Assembly: GCA_002313415.1 (NCBI GenBank)
Contig: DCBH01000015.1
Location: 1 to 25,886, forward strand
Length of the DNA stretch: 25,886 nucleotides
From: Flavobacteriales bacterium UBA1112
GTDB lineage: Bacteria > Bacteroidota > Bacteroidia > Flavobacteriales_D > Sanyastnellaceae
Reading direction: 5' to 3'
Below the pieces are notes generated by a model. It made no database searches. It was given only the letters and a program-made list of their open reading frames with translations, and was not told the DNA's origin. The translations under genes and the position numbers were made by a program. Positions 15,961 to 23,334 of the stretch are shown one piece after another; position 1 is the first letter of the stretch, and each line of letters opens with the position of its first letter.

Positions 15961-17010
15961 ATGCCGTCAAATGCTTCCTCCAAACACCGCGCAAGGAAAC
16001 GAGCGCGCGAAGCGGCTCGATCGCTCATTCAATCAGCACATGCATGGACCCCCGAATCGTTGGCTCATGCAGTCTGCGAAGGCCAACGAGAGGCATTGGC
16101 CCAAGCCATCACATGGGTCGAGAGCGCACATCCAGATCACCAAGATCGCATCGAGTCCTTGCTTCATCTTGCCCCGAGTCAAGGGCGAAGTTTACGCATT
16201 GGATTCACAGGCATACCAGGTGCTGGAAAAAGCACGTTGATTGAACGGTTTGGCCTTGACGCAGTGAATCGTGGAGCGCGTGTGGCAGTTTTGGCTGTAG
16301 ACCCATCATCTCGACGAACGCAAGGCGCGCTGTTGGGGGACAAAACGCGCATGCATGAACTTTCAAAACACCCCAACGCCTTCGTGAGACCATCGGCGGC
16401 GTCCTCAACTCTCGGGGGCGTAGCGAGATCGACGTCCGAAGCCATTCAACTCTGCGAAGCCGCGGGTTACGATCTAATCTTGGTTGAAACTGTGGGTGTT
16501 GGACAAAGTGAAGTGACTGTCCGAAGCATGGTCGACATGTTTGTTTTGATGCTGATTGGTGGCGCTGGCGACGACGTTCAGGGCATCAAACGGGGAGTGG
16601 TAGAAATGGCTGATTTGATCGTTGTTCACAAGGCAGAGAGCGACCGCATGGCCTCTTGCAGAACGACAGCGAGTGCCTACAGGCAAGCTTTGCACGTGCT
16701 GCCTCAACCTCCTTCAGGGTCAGACACCGAAATATTCATGGTATCCAGCATGACAGGCGAAGGTCATCCGGAGCTCTGGCAACACATTGAAGCACTTCGT
16801 CAGACATGGACAGAATCTGGTTGGTGGCAAACCCAAAGGCAACAGCAGCGGCTCGAAGCGATGGATCGCCACGCCCGCCAGCTGCTTATTGAATCGCACA
16901 TGCATCACAAATCCGAGGACTGGCAAAAATTGGAAGCCGAGGTTCAACGAGGTCATGCCAGCCCGTTCGCCTCAGCCAGGCAGTGGGTTCATCTCCCCTT
17001 GCGTCCATGA
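15961..17010 (+). CDS. meaB: MeaB/ArgK-type G3E GTPase, methylmalonyl-CoA mutase chaperone
   Basis: A 349-residue SIMIBI-class GTPase. MeaB protects and reloads adenosylcobalamin on methylmalonyl-CoA mutase. Visible motifs are Walker A GIPGAGKST (84-92), VDPSSRRTQGALLGDKTRM (113-131, family specific), ETVGVGQSE (176-184, Walker B/switch region), GGAGDDVQGIKRGVVEMADL (200-219) and the G5 loop SSMTGEG (262-268). The G4 guanine-specificity motif, normally NKxD, reads HKAE (223-226), which is unusual. An N-terminal basic helix (8-20) precedes the fold. The mutase genes are not next to it. Its stop overlaps the ATG of the downstream gene (ATGA, 17007-17010), so the two are coupled. Family confidence is high; nucleotide preference is in doubt. 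Confidence 0.92.
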   Translation: MPSNASSKHRARKRAREAARSLIQSAHAWTPESLAHAVCEGQREALAQAITWVESAHPDHQDRIESLLHLAPSQGRSLRIGFTGIPGAGKSTLIERFGLDAVNRGARVAVLAVDPSSRRTQGALLGDKTRMHELSKHPNAFVRPSAASSTLGGVARSTSEAIQLCEAAGYDLILVETVGVGQSEVTVRSMVDMFVLMLIGGAGDDVQGIKRGVVEMADLIVVHKAESDRMASCRTTASAYRQALHVLPQPPSGSDTEIFMVSSMTGEGHPELWQHIEALRQTWTESGWWQTQRQQQRLEAMDRHARQLLIESHMHHKSEDWQKLEAEVQRGHASPFASARQWVHLPLRP

Positions 17011-17672
17011 CACCGATGCTCTTGATTGGAATCTTGGTCTGTCTCGGATGGGCTTTGGGCTTTGCCATTGGCGTCCAATCCAAAAGGAGCAAATTCCCTC
17101 TTGCAAAGGGTGAATCAGGCGAAACCTTAATGACCCTGCAGGGCCGATTGCTCCATGCTCGCAACATGGGCATGAGACTCCAAGAGTTGGCCTCTGGTGA
17201 AGAACGGCTTCAAAAAGAGCAAAAGCATCTCTCAAGGCTTCATCGGCTCAGGAATGAAGTGCAATGGCTGCTGGCAACAGTAGAATCCCAATTGACACAA
17301 CGCCACCTACATAACCCCGATCGACTTGAAGACATGCTGGACGCAACGGGAAAGTCGCTCCGCTTGCTTTTGGACGCTGGACGGTGTCCAGAGGAGCCCT
17401 GGAACAAGGCCTTCAAATCATTACATCACATTCATAAAACACTGTGCCTCGTCCGTGGAATTCCGTCTCAAAAAGAAAGTGCAATAAATACACAATATGC
17501 TCTATTTGTTGTAAATAACATCACTTTAACTCAACAATTAATTGAGCTACACCGAACTGAATTGATCGATGATGTTTTCCCATTTTCAAGCCAACCATTT
17601 GGGGTCACGGCTTTTTTGAAAAATGGCAGCCAACGCGAAATCAAGTGGTCTCAGACAGAGACCGAATCTTGA
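17007..17672 (+). CDS. Unknown single-pass membrane protein with coiled-coil region
   Basis: A 221-residue protein of no recognised family. One membrane helix lies at residues 3-23 and is followed by a basic QSKRSK stop-transfer, predicting the bulk in the cytoplasm. Residues about 40-105 are rich in L, E, Q, K and R with heptad-like spacing (coiled coil). The C-terminal third is encoded by DNA noticeably richer in A and T (17480-17560). ATG 17007 overlaps the meaB stop (ATGA), so it is translated with the GTPase. Its last 22 bases overlap the end of hisS on the other strand. A role with MeaB is suggested only by position. Confidence 0.78.
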   Translation: MTPMLLIGILVCLGWALGFAIGVQSKRSKFPLAKGESGETLMTLQGRLLHARNMGMRLQELASGEERLQKEQKHLSRLHRLRNEVQWLLATVESQLTQRHLHNPDRLEDMLDATGKSLRLLLDAGRCPEEPWNKAFKSLHHIHKTLCLVRGIPSQKESAINTQYALFVVNNITLTQQLIELHRTELIDDVFPFSSQPFGVTAFLKNGSQREIKWSQTETES

Positions 17673-19039
17673 ATTTTCTGTATTGCCTCCGCAATCGATG
17701 TGACTTCTTGAATCCCCTGCCGCATGTCCTTCAAAACGACCGTATCCGTGGCCAACTCATTTTCACCAAGAACCAATACCCACCGAACACTCCGGTCATT
17801 GGCGTACTTAAATTGCTTCTTTAGTTTGACGGGGTCAGGATACAATTCTACCGAGAGACCAGCCTCTCTGAGGTCTTGAGTCAAATGCAATTCCTGCGAA
17901 AAATCACCTCCGGCCATTTGGACGACCATGGCATCTAAGCCCTCTTCAGACATCGCGGGCCATGCTTCGAAGTGATTGAGTACGTCTTCAATTCGGTCTG
18001 CACCAAAACTTACGCCTACCCCGCTCATCCCCGGCCATCCAAAAATGCCAGTCAAGTCGTCATAACGACCACCTCCACAAATGCTTCCGACTGGGGCGTC
18101 ATCTACCAAAACTTCAAAAATGGTTCCAGTGTAGTAATCCAATCCGCGTGCGAGCAGAGGGTCCACACGCAAGGCCTCCATCTTGACGCCTGTTTTCAAG
18201 GCCTGTTCAACAAGTTCCTTCAAGCTCGTCCATGCTTCCATCCCTTCTCCTATTTCTTGAACCATCGGAAGCAGTGCTTCAAGCGCTGCAATGGGATTTG
18301 TATGTTTCCGAAACTCAATAAGTTCTGGCAAACGTGCCGACGCCGATTGAGGAAGCCCACGTTCTTCGAGTTCGCGAATAACTCCTTCTACGCCTACTTT
18401 GTCAATTTTGTCCACGGCCACAGTCCATTCGGCAAAATGCTCCTCGGCAACCCCTCCCATTGAAGCCAAGGCTTGCAGCAGGCGTCTGTCGTTCATATGT
18501 ATGCGGAAAGAGGGGACGTTCAATGCGGTGAGTCCCTCCGAAAGGATTTGCACAAGCTCCAACTCGCACATCATACTTTCGGATCCAATGATGTCACAAT
18601 CGCACTGTGTGAACTCCTGATATCTTCCCTTTCCGGGGCGGTCTCCGCGCCAGACAGTTTGAATTTGGTAGCGTTTAAATGGGAAAGACAATTCGTTGCG
18701 ATTCATCACTACAAAACGCGCGAAGGGCACGGTCAAGTCGTAACGAAGGGCCTTCTTAGAGATGAGAGGCGTCAACGATTTGCTCTCTCGACTAGACAGA
18801 ACGTCCTCACCCACTTTGGCGAGGTAGTCGCCATTGTTGAGAATCTTGAATATCAGTTGATCGCCTTCTTCGCCGTATTTGCCTGTCAACGTCGACAGAT
18901 TTTCGAATGATGGCGTTTGTATGGGTAAAAAGCCGTGGGCTTTGAATACCCGCCTAAGAGTGTCGAACATCCACTGCCGACGAACCATGGCTTTCGGACC
19001 AAAATCACGTGTTCCTTTGGGAATCGATGGTTTGCTCAT
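17651..19039 (-). CDS. hisS: Histidine--tRNA ligase
   Basis: A 462-residue class II aminoacyl-tRNA synthetase charging tRNA-His. It has the N-terminal KGTRDFGP and motif 1 region (RRVFKAHGFLPIQTPSFE), motif 2 around FKRYQIQTVWRGDRPGKGRYQEFTQCD, the histidine-specific LARGLDYYTGTIFEV (HisA signature), motif 3 SFGADRIEDVL, and a C-terminal HGTP anticodon-binding domain. Length is normal for Bacteroidota. ATG 19039 is chosen over GTG 19042 because the perfect -7 box TACTTTTG ends 5 bases upstream of it. The 3' end overlaps the convergent coiled-coil gene by 22 bases. Confidence 0.98.
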   Translation of the reverse strand: MSKPSIPKGTRDFGPKAMVRRQWMFDTLRRVFKAHGFLPIQTPSFENLSTLTGKYGEEGDQLIFKILNNGDYLAKVGEDVLSSRESKSLTPLISKKALRYDLTVPFARFVVMNRNELSFPFKRYQIQTVWRGDRPGKGRYQEFTQCDCDIIGSESMMCELELVQILSEGLTALNVPSFRIHMNDRRLLQALASMGGVAEEHFAEWTVAVDKIDKVGVEGVIRELEERGLPQSASARLPELIEFRKHTNPIAALEALLPMVQEIGEGMEAWTSLKELVEQALKTGVKMEALRVDPLLARGLDYYTGTIFEVLVDDAPVGSICGGGRYDDLTGIFGWPGMSGVGVSFGADRIEDVLNHFEAWPAMSEEGLDAMVVQMAGGDFSQELHLTQDLREAGLSVELYPDPVKLKKQFKYANDRSVRWVLVLGENELATDTVVLKDMRQGIQEVTSIAEAIQKIQDSVSV

Positions 19040-19044
19040 CACCT

Positions 19045-19052
19045 CAAAAGTA
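19045..19052 (-). promoter_or_regulatory. -7 box TACTTTTG of hisS
   Basis: Perfect TAnnTTTG on the minus strand, then aggtg and ATG 19039 (5-base gap). It lies 11 bases after the stop of the miniprotein gene, so hisS can be transcribed independently of it. The GAGGTG overlap could also act as a weak ribosome site if a longer transcript is read. Confidence 0.6.
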
Positions 19053-19063
19053 GGACTGAAACC

Positions 19064-19141
19064 TCAGCGCTTCAGGCGTCGACGATACTGAATAAACAAA
19101 GTCACAATCAAAGCTGCAGTTAAAATCCATATCACTTGCAT
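19064..19141 (-). CDS. 25-residue single-helix membrane miniprotein
   Basis: A 26-codon frame (25 residues plus TGA) whose product starts MQVIWIL, has an unbroken hydrophobic core (about residues 2-17: I, W, L, A, V, T, F) and ends in the basic QYRRRLKR tail. This is a textbook N-out/C-in or signal-anchor single-pass helix. On the minus strand it has TTTG, 18 bases, TATGTTGG, then 4 bases and the ATG, the same arrangement found at 13 other starts in this window. It ends 24 bases before the hisS ATG. Coding status is inferred from promoter spacing plus the non-random residue pattern. The family is not recognised. Alternative: a chance frame in the hisS upstream region. Confidence 0.6.
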   Translation of the reverse strand: MQVIWILTAALIVTLFIQYRRRLKR

Positions 19142-19145
19142 GAGA

Positions 19146-19175
19146 CCAACATACAACCTTTTCCCTTCTTTCAAA
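19146..19175 (-). promoter_or_regulatory. Promoter TTTG-N18-TATGTTGG of the miniprotein
   Basis: On the minus strand TTTG (complement of 19172-19175), 18 bases, TATGTTGG (complement of 19146-19153), tctc, ATG. It is interleaved with the WD40 gene promoter reading the other way (box 19179-19186). Confidence 0.55.
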
Positions 19176-19178
19176 CCG

Positions 19179-19186
19179 TACTTTTA
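19179..19186 (+). promoter_or_regulatory. -7 box TACTTTTA of the WD40 gene
   Basis: TACTTTTA, then aggc and the ATG at 19191 (4-base gap). It nearly abuts the -33 element of the divergent miniprotein promoter, so the two could compete. Confidence 0.5.
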
Positions 19187-19190
19187 AGGC

Positions 19191-20051
19191 ATGTTTCCCG
19201 ACGTCCCCATTGCAACCATGCGCGGCCACAAAGGTGCCGTTTACGATTTGGCTTGGGATCCTCAAAGCGAAAGCTGGTTTTCAGCGGGTGGAGATGGAGT
19301 GGTGGCACGCTGGTTGTTTGGAGAAACGGATGGCCAAGTTCTGTTCCAAGATGCTTCACCTTTTTTTGCCATTGCCGCCTTGGAACATCTCGTTTTAGGC
19401 GGGAATTCCTCGGGGGGTTTGTTCGTGAATGGCGGCGGTGAACACACCGTTTACAACACCCATAAAGCTCCCATTTTTTCGCTTTTTACGGATGAAAAAA
19501 ATCTGGTTTGGAGTGGCGATGGCTCGGGCTTGATATGCGTTTGGTCCCGAGATGGACATCGTCTTCGGTTAGAACATCAATGGCCTACCTCTCTCGGTAA
19601 AATCAGACATCTGTCGGCACATCCAAGGGGAATCCTCGTAGCCGGAGGAAGTGGTCACTGGGGCCTTCTTGATCGGAAGAACTCGTCCCTCACCTCTTGC
19701 GTCAAAGCCCACAAGAGAAGTTGCTACTGGGCCCTGCACCTTCCTCACAAGAGGGTTGTCCTGAGTGGAGGGCAAGATGGACATCTCAGTGTCCATCGCG
19801 AGGAAGAATCCTTACTCAATCTGAACGTTCATCAGAGTGCCGTTTACCGCGGAGTCATACAAGGTCAAACGTTGTGGACATGTGGACGTGACAAGGATGT
19901 GAAAGCTTGGAGCCTCAATTCTCTAGACGTCGTGCACAAGTTCAACCGACCACATTCACGGTCTGTGAACGCCCTCGCACTCGGTGGGCCAAAAGGTGCG
20001 CATCTCGCCACGGGAAGTGACGATCGCAGCATCAAGGTTTGGCCCCTTTGA
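19191..20051 (+). CDS. WD40-repeat beta-propeller protein
   Basis: A 286-residue cytosolic protein made almost wholly of WD40 repeats. Clear blades start at GHKGAVYDLAWDP (about 12), HKAPIFSLFTDEK (about 91), AHKRSCYWALHLP, HQSAVYRGVIQGQ and HSRSVNALALGG. Several end in W-x or V-W with GxDG/GDD turns, e.g. the final SDDRSIKVWPL. Six or seven blades would make one closed propeller. There is no signal peptide. WD40 propellers serve as protein-protein scaffolds; no partner is evident. The promoter box is 4 bases before the ATG. Its stop is 3 bases from the stop of convergent ung. Confidence 0.88.
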   Translation: MFPDVPIATMRGHKGAVYDLAWDPQSESWFSAGGDGVVARWLFGETDGQVLFQDASPFFAIAALEHLVLGGNSSGGLFVNGGGEHTVYNTHKAPIFSLFTDEKNLVWSGDGSGLICVWSRDGHRLRLEHQWPTSLGKIRHLSAHPRGILVAGGSGHWGLLDRKNSSLTSCVKAHKRSCYWALHLPHKRVVLSGGQDGHLSVHREEESLLNLNVHQSAVYRGVIQGQTLWTCGRDKDVKAWSLNSLDVVHKFNRPHSRSVNALALGGPKGAHLATGSDDRSIKVWPL

Positions 20052-20054
20052 AAT

Positions 20055-20768
20055 TCACCATGTTACCGGCCTCTCTCCTCGTGATGCCAGTGCAGCGTTG
20101 CATCGGCTAAAAGGCTGACTGCCCCAAAACCCGCGGTAAGCAGCAAGAGGACTCGGATGGGCAGACGGCAAAACGCTGTCCAATGGACGTGGCAATCCGC
20201 TTTTCCGAAGAGCACGCGCGTGGGTTTGTTGTGCCGGCTTGCCCCAAAGAATCCAAACCAATGCTGGTGAATGCAACATCAATTTCGCCAACAAGCCATC
20301 AACTGCTTCTTCCCACCCCAAGCCTTTGTGCGCTGCAGCCCTACCCATCTCGGTTGTCAGCACAGAATTCAACAACAACACTCCTTGCGAAGCCCAGTCC
20401 TCCAAATTGGCAGGGCGGTTGACGGGGACATTTAAGTCGGAAGCGCGCTCTCTAAATACATTTCTAAGCGATGGGGGCCATGGGAGCAAAGGGTCGCCTA
20501 AGCTAAAAGCCAAACCGTGTGCTTGACGCATGCCGTGGTAGGGGTCTTGGCCGATTAAAACCACGCGGACTTGGTCGGGAGATGTACATTCAAGGGCTCG
20601 CCAGATGTCAGACATGGGAGGACAAAGTTTTCCTTTCTGTTCGGCAGTTTGCATCTTCTCCACCAATGATGGCGGTGCTCCGTCTCCATGCCCCGTTACA
20701 CACCAGGCAGGCAGGAAATCCTGCCACTCTGGGGGGGGTTCAATCCAATTTTTGGGTCTGTCGGACAT
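20055..20768 (-). CDS. ung: Uracil-DNA glycosylase, family 1
   Basis: A 237-residue base-excision repair enzyme removing uracil from DNA. It has the water-activating GQDPYHG motif (73-79, catalytic D75), the LLLNSVLT uracil-binding strand (N134) and HPSPLAAYRGF (204-214, catalytic H204 and DNA-intercalating leucine loop). Length matches family 1. ATG 20768 is chosen over an in-frame TTG at 20774. No convincing promoter box lies at 4-6 bases; TGAATTGG two bases upstream is a poor match. A run of eight C on the coding strand (complement of 20731-20738) encodes prolines 11-13, so slippage there would inactivate the gene. Confidence 0.98.
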   Translation of the reverse strand: MSDRPKNWIEPPPEWQDFLPAWCVTGHGDGAPPSLVEKMQTAEQKGKLCPPMSDIWRALECTSPDQVRVVLIGQDPYHGMRQAHGLAFSLGDPLLPWPPSLRNVFRERASDLNVPVNRPANLEDWASQGVLLLNSVLTTEMGRAAAHKGLGWEEAVDGLLAKLMLHSPALVWILWGKPAQQTHARALRKSGLPRPLDSVLPSAHPSPLAAYRGFWGSQPFSRCNAALASRGERPVTW

Positions 20769-20844
20769 GACCAATTCAGGTGAGTTGTGGAAAACCTCAT
20801 CACGGTTTCACGTGCATTGGCTTTTCATGGGGCAATCTAGGGGG

Positions 20845-20852
20845 TATTTTTG
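20845..20852 (+). promoter_or_regulatory. -7 box TATTTTTG of the SF2 helicase gene
   Basis: Perfect TAnnTTTG with TTTT (20822-20825) 19 bases upstream. The ATG follows after 24 bases, so this gene probably has a short leader, unlike most others here. The rest of 20769-20876 shows no gene. Confidence 0.55.
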
Positions 20853-20876
20853 CGCTTTCCCATTTGTTCATCCCCC

Positions 20877-22421
20877 ATGACCGAAGCTCTTCCCATTGAC
20901 CCCGAAGTCGCCAAGCGCCTGAACAGCAAAAAGGGAAAGGATCTGTATGGATACCAAGGTGAAGCCATCGACCAAATCATGGGTCGATTCCGCAAGTTCC
21001 CCTCGGGCTACAACCTGCTTTACCAATTGCCTACAGGGGGGGGGAAGACCGTGATTTTCTCAGAACTTGCCAAACGATACATCCTCGAAACAGGCAAACG
21101 TGTGCTCATTTTGACACACCGCATCGAACTGTTGGGGCAGACCTCTTCAATGCTCACGGAAATTGGTGTTCCAAATAAAATCATCAACAGCAAAGTCAAG
21201 GAGCTCGAAAACAGCGAGGAGCATTGGTGCTTTGTGGCGATGGTGGAAACCCTGAACAATCGACTCAACGACGAGCGCATTGGATTCGATGACTTGGGCT
21301 TGGTGGTGGTTGATGAAGCCCATTACAACAGTTTCAGGAAGCTCTTCAAACACTTTGACCAACAGGTGCTGCTTGGAGTCACGGCCACTCCCCTGTCCAG
21401 CAACATCAAACTGCCATTGCACGACAACTACATGGAATTGATTGTGGGAGAAAGCATTGGAGGTCTCGTTGAGCAGGGTTTTTTGGCGAAAGCGAGTACA
21501 TACAGCTACGACGTGAACCTTCGGGCTTTGAAGGTGGGCATCAACGGAGATTATACCGTTAGCTCGTCAGAGCGGCTTTACGGCAACTTCCTGATGCAAG
21601 AAAAATTGTTGTACGCCTATGAGGAAAAGGCGAAGGGCACCAAAACTCTGATCTTCAACAATGGCATCAACACCTCAAAGCAGGTGCAAGCCATGTTCGC
21701 TGAGGAAGGATATCCTTGTATGCATTTGGATAACACCCACAGCGAACGAGAGCGTGCTGACATTTTGAGATGGTTTCACACCACTCCTGATGCCGTGCTG
21801 TCTTCAGTGTCCATCCTCACCACAGGTTTTGATGAACCAACCGTAGAGACCATCATTCTGAACCGAGCCACCAAATCCTTGACATTGTATCACCAGATGA
21901 TAGGTCGAGGCTCTCGCGTGCTTCAAAACAAAAAAGACTTCGTGGTGATTGACCTTGGGAACAATGCTCGACGCTTTGGCCTCTGGGATGCACACATCAA
22001 TTGGCATGACATCTTCAAATCTCCTCAATCCTACATCGACGGTTTGTATACAGATGAGGAAATTGAAAATGAATTTGTCTATGAAATGCCGGAAGAGCTG
22101 GCCACGAGATTTGAAGGCGGACCTATTACTGAGTTTGACATGGCTGAGGCTTACGTTGAAGTCACGCGCGACGGGCTTCGTCCCAAAGAAGCCATCAAAC
22201 GCAGCATGGAACAACATGTGGGCATGATCAAGTACGCCTCGGGAGATTACTGGGATGCTGTGGAACTTGTCGACTTGTTGGTCGATGACGTCAAGTTCAG
22301 AGTCAAGCAATACGCGAAGTGCATTGCCAAGGCCACTCCCAACTATCGAAGTTGGCTAGAAGAGGAATATTGTCGCAACCTCAAAACTGCTCTGCGACAC
22401 GCCTTCAACGATGAAGGCTAA
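20877..22421 (+). CDS. DEAD/DEAH-box superfamily 2 helicase
   Basis: A 514-residue SF2 ATPase similar to the SSL2/RecG-like single-chain helicases common in Bacteroidota. A Q-like entry (DLYGYQGEAI, 22-31) precedes motif I PTGGGKT (52-58), Ia LTHRIELLGQ, motif II DEAH (146-149), motif III TATP (169-172), an LTTGFDEPTVETIILNR motif V region and motif VI QMIGRGSR (340-347). The C-terminal roughly 130 residues are a helical, acidic extension of unknown role. The Walker A glycines are encoded by nine consecutive G (21036-21044). The gene stands alone. Substrate (DNA or RNA) cannot be assigned. Confidence 0.93.
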   Translation: MTEALPIDPEVAKRLNSKKGKDLYGYQGEAIDQIMGRFRKFPSGYNLLYQLPTGGGKTVIFSELAKRYILETGKRVLILTHRIELLGQTSSMLTEIGVPNKIINSKVKELENSEEHWCFVAMVETLNNRLNDERIGFDDLGLVVVDEAHYNSFRKLFKHFDQQVLLGVTATPLSSNIKLPLHDNYMELIVGESIGGLVEQGFLAKASTYSYDVNLRALKVGINGDYTVSSSERLYGNFLMQEKLLYAYEEKAKGTKTLIFNNGINTSKQVQAMFAEEGYPCMHLDNTHSERERADILRWFHTTPDAVLSSVSILTTGFDEPTVETIILNRATKSLTLYHQMIGRGSRVLQNKKDFVVIDLGNNARRFGLWDAHINWHDIFKSPQSYIDGLYTDEEIENEFVYEMPEELATRFEGGPITEFDMAEAYVEVTRDGLRPKEAIKRSMEQHVGMIKYASGDYWDAVELVDLLVDDVKFRVKQYAKCIAKATPNYRSWLEEEYCRNLKTALRHAFNDEG

Positions 22422-22453
22422 GGCCGCGCCTGTCAATTGCTTTGACCTGTAGC

Positions 22454-22484
22454 TTGGATGGTGTAAGTCGCTCGCGTAGCTTCC
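22454..22484 (+). promoter_or_regulatory. Promoter TTG-N20-TAGCTTCC of the LytS-like kinase gene
   Basis: TTG 22454-22456, 20 bases, TAGCTTCC 22477-22484, tgtc, ATG 22489. Same -33/-7 spacing as the promoters at 1415 and 14711. Confidence 0.6.
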
Positions 22485-22488
22485 TGTC

Positions 22489-23334
22489 ATGACCGTTTTG
22501 ATCATGGTTTTGGTCACCTTTTTTTCAGGATGGCTGGGATATTTTTGTGGTCGAAGTTGTTCCCTCAGTCGCCACAAGGCCCAAATCTCTGAGACGCATA
22601 GACCCGCCTCTGCACTGTGGCTCGAGAGGCATCAACGTCTTCGGAACCAGTCTCAATTGGCCAAGCGCCACCAATTCCTTCAAGGTTCGCGTAAGCAGGT
22701 ACACCAACAAACTCTTCAACTGCAACTCAGCCCCCATTTCATGTTCAATGCGCTGTCTTCAGTGCAATGGTTATGGTCGGAGGGGCAACATCAACGCGCA
22801 AGTCAGTTGTTCGCCAATTTTGTGACGTTGTGGCATCACTACTGGCGCAGTGACGATACAATGACGCAGACATTGCGAGATGAAATGCAATCCCTCAAAG
22901 CCTACTTGATGCTCGAGGAGCAGCGTTTGAATCGCAATGTCAAAATGGCTTTTTACGTGGAGGCCAATGTTCCTCTTGACGGACATATCCCCTCTCTCCT
23001 TCTTCAGCCATCATTAGAAAACGCCCTTTGGCATGGCATGGATGACAGCATCAAAAATCCAACCATTGAAATTCGGATTTCACAACGGCAAATGAAGCAT
23101 GGCGACATTCCCTGGGTGAACATCTCAATGAGAGACAATGGCATCGGTCTTTCATCCAAGGTCGCAAAAGATGTTCAGAAAGAAAGCCATGACCACCATT
23201 CGATGGGGACAAAAATCACGAAGCTTCGCATCAAGGAAATCCATCCTGAGGCACATTTTGAATTGGCGAATGCGGCCAATCCTTGGAGCACTGAGGTTCG
23301 AATCACCCTGCCCCTGACACTGCCAAACTCGTGA
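22489..23334 (+). CDS. LytS/YehU-type sensor histidine kinase (His_kinase PF06580)
   Basis: A 281-residue kinase. One N-terminal membrane helix (residues 3-20) is followed by a basic and glutamine-rich linker (about 25-75), the PF06580 phosphoacceptor block LQLSPHFMFNALSSVQW (H83) and a HATPase with LLLQPSLENALWHGM (N178) and RDNGIG (215-220). It lacks a separate sensor domain. These kinases normally work with a LytTR response regulator encoded next door, and none is present here. Its start is supported by a full promoter. Its last 32 bases overlap the end of tsaD on the opposite strand. Confidence 0.9.
   Translation: MTVLIMVLVTFFSGWLGYFCGRSCSLSRHKAQISETHRPASALWLERHQRLRNQSQLAKRHQFLQGSRKQVHQQTLQLQLSPHFMFNALSSVQWLWSEGQHQRASQLFANFVTLWHHYWRSDDTMTQTLRDEMQSLKAYLMLEEQRLNRNVKMAFYVEANVPLDGHIPSLLLQPSLENALWHGMDDSIKNPTIEIRISQRQMKHGDIPWVNISMRDNGIGLSSKVAKDVQKESHDHHSMGTKITKLRIKEIHPEAHFELANAANPWSTEVRITLPLTLPNS

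Noticed and set aside
23290..23312. GGTTCGAATC, resembling the T-arm of a tRNA
   Set aside because: Flanking bases do not form the T or acceptor stems, and the segment encodes the end of the LytS-like kinase.
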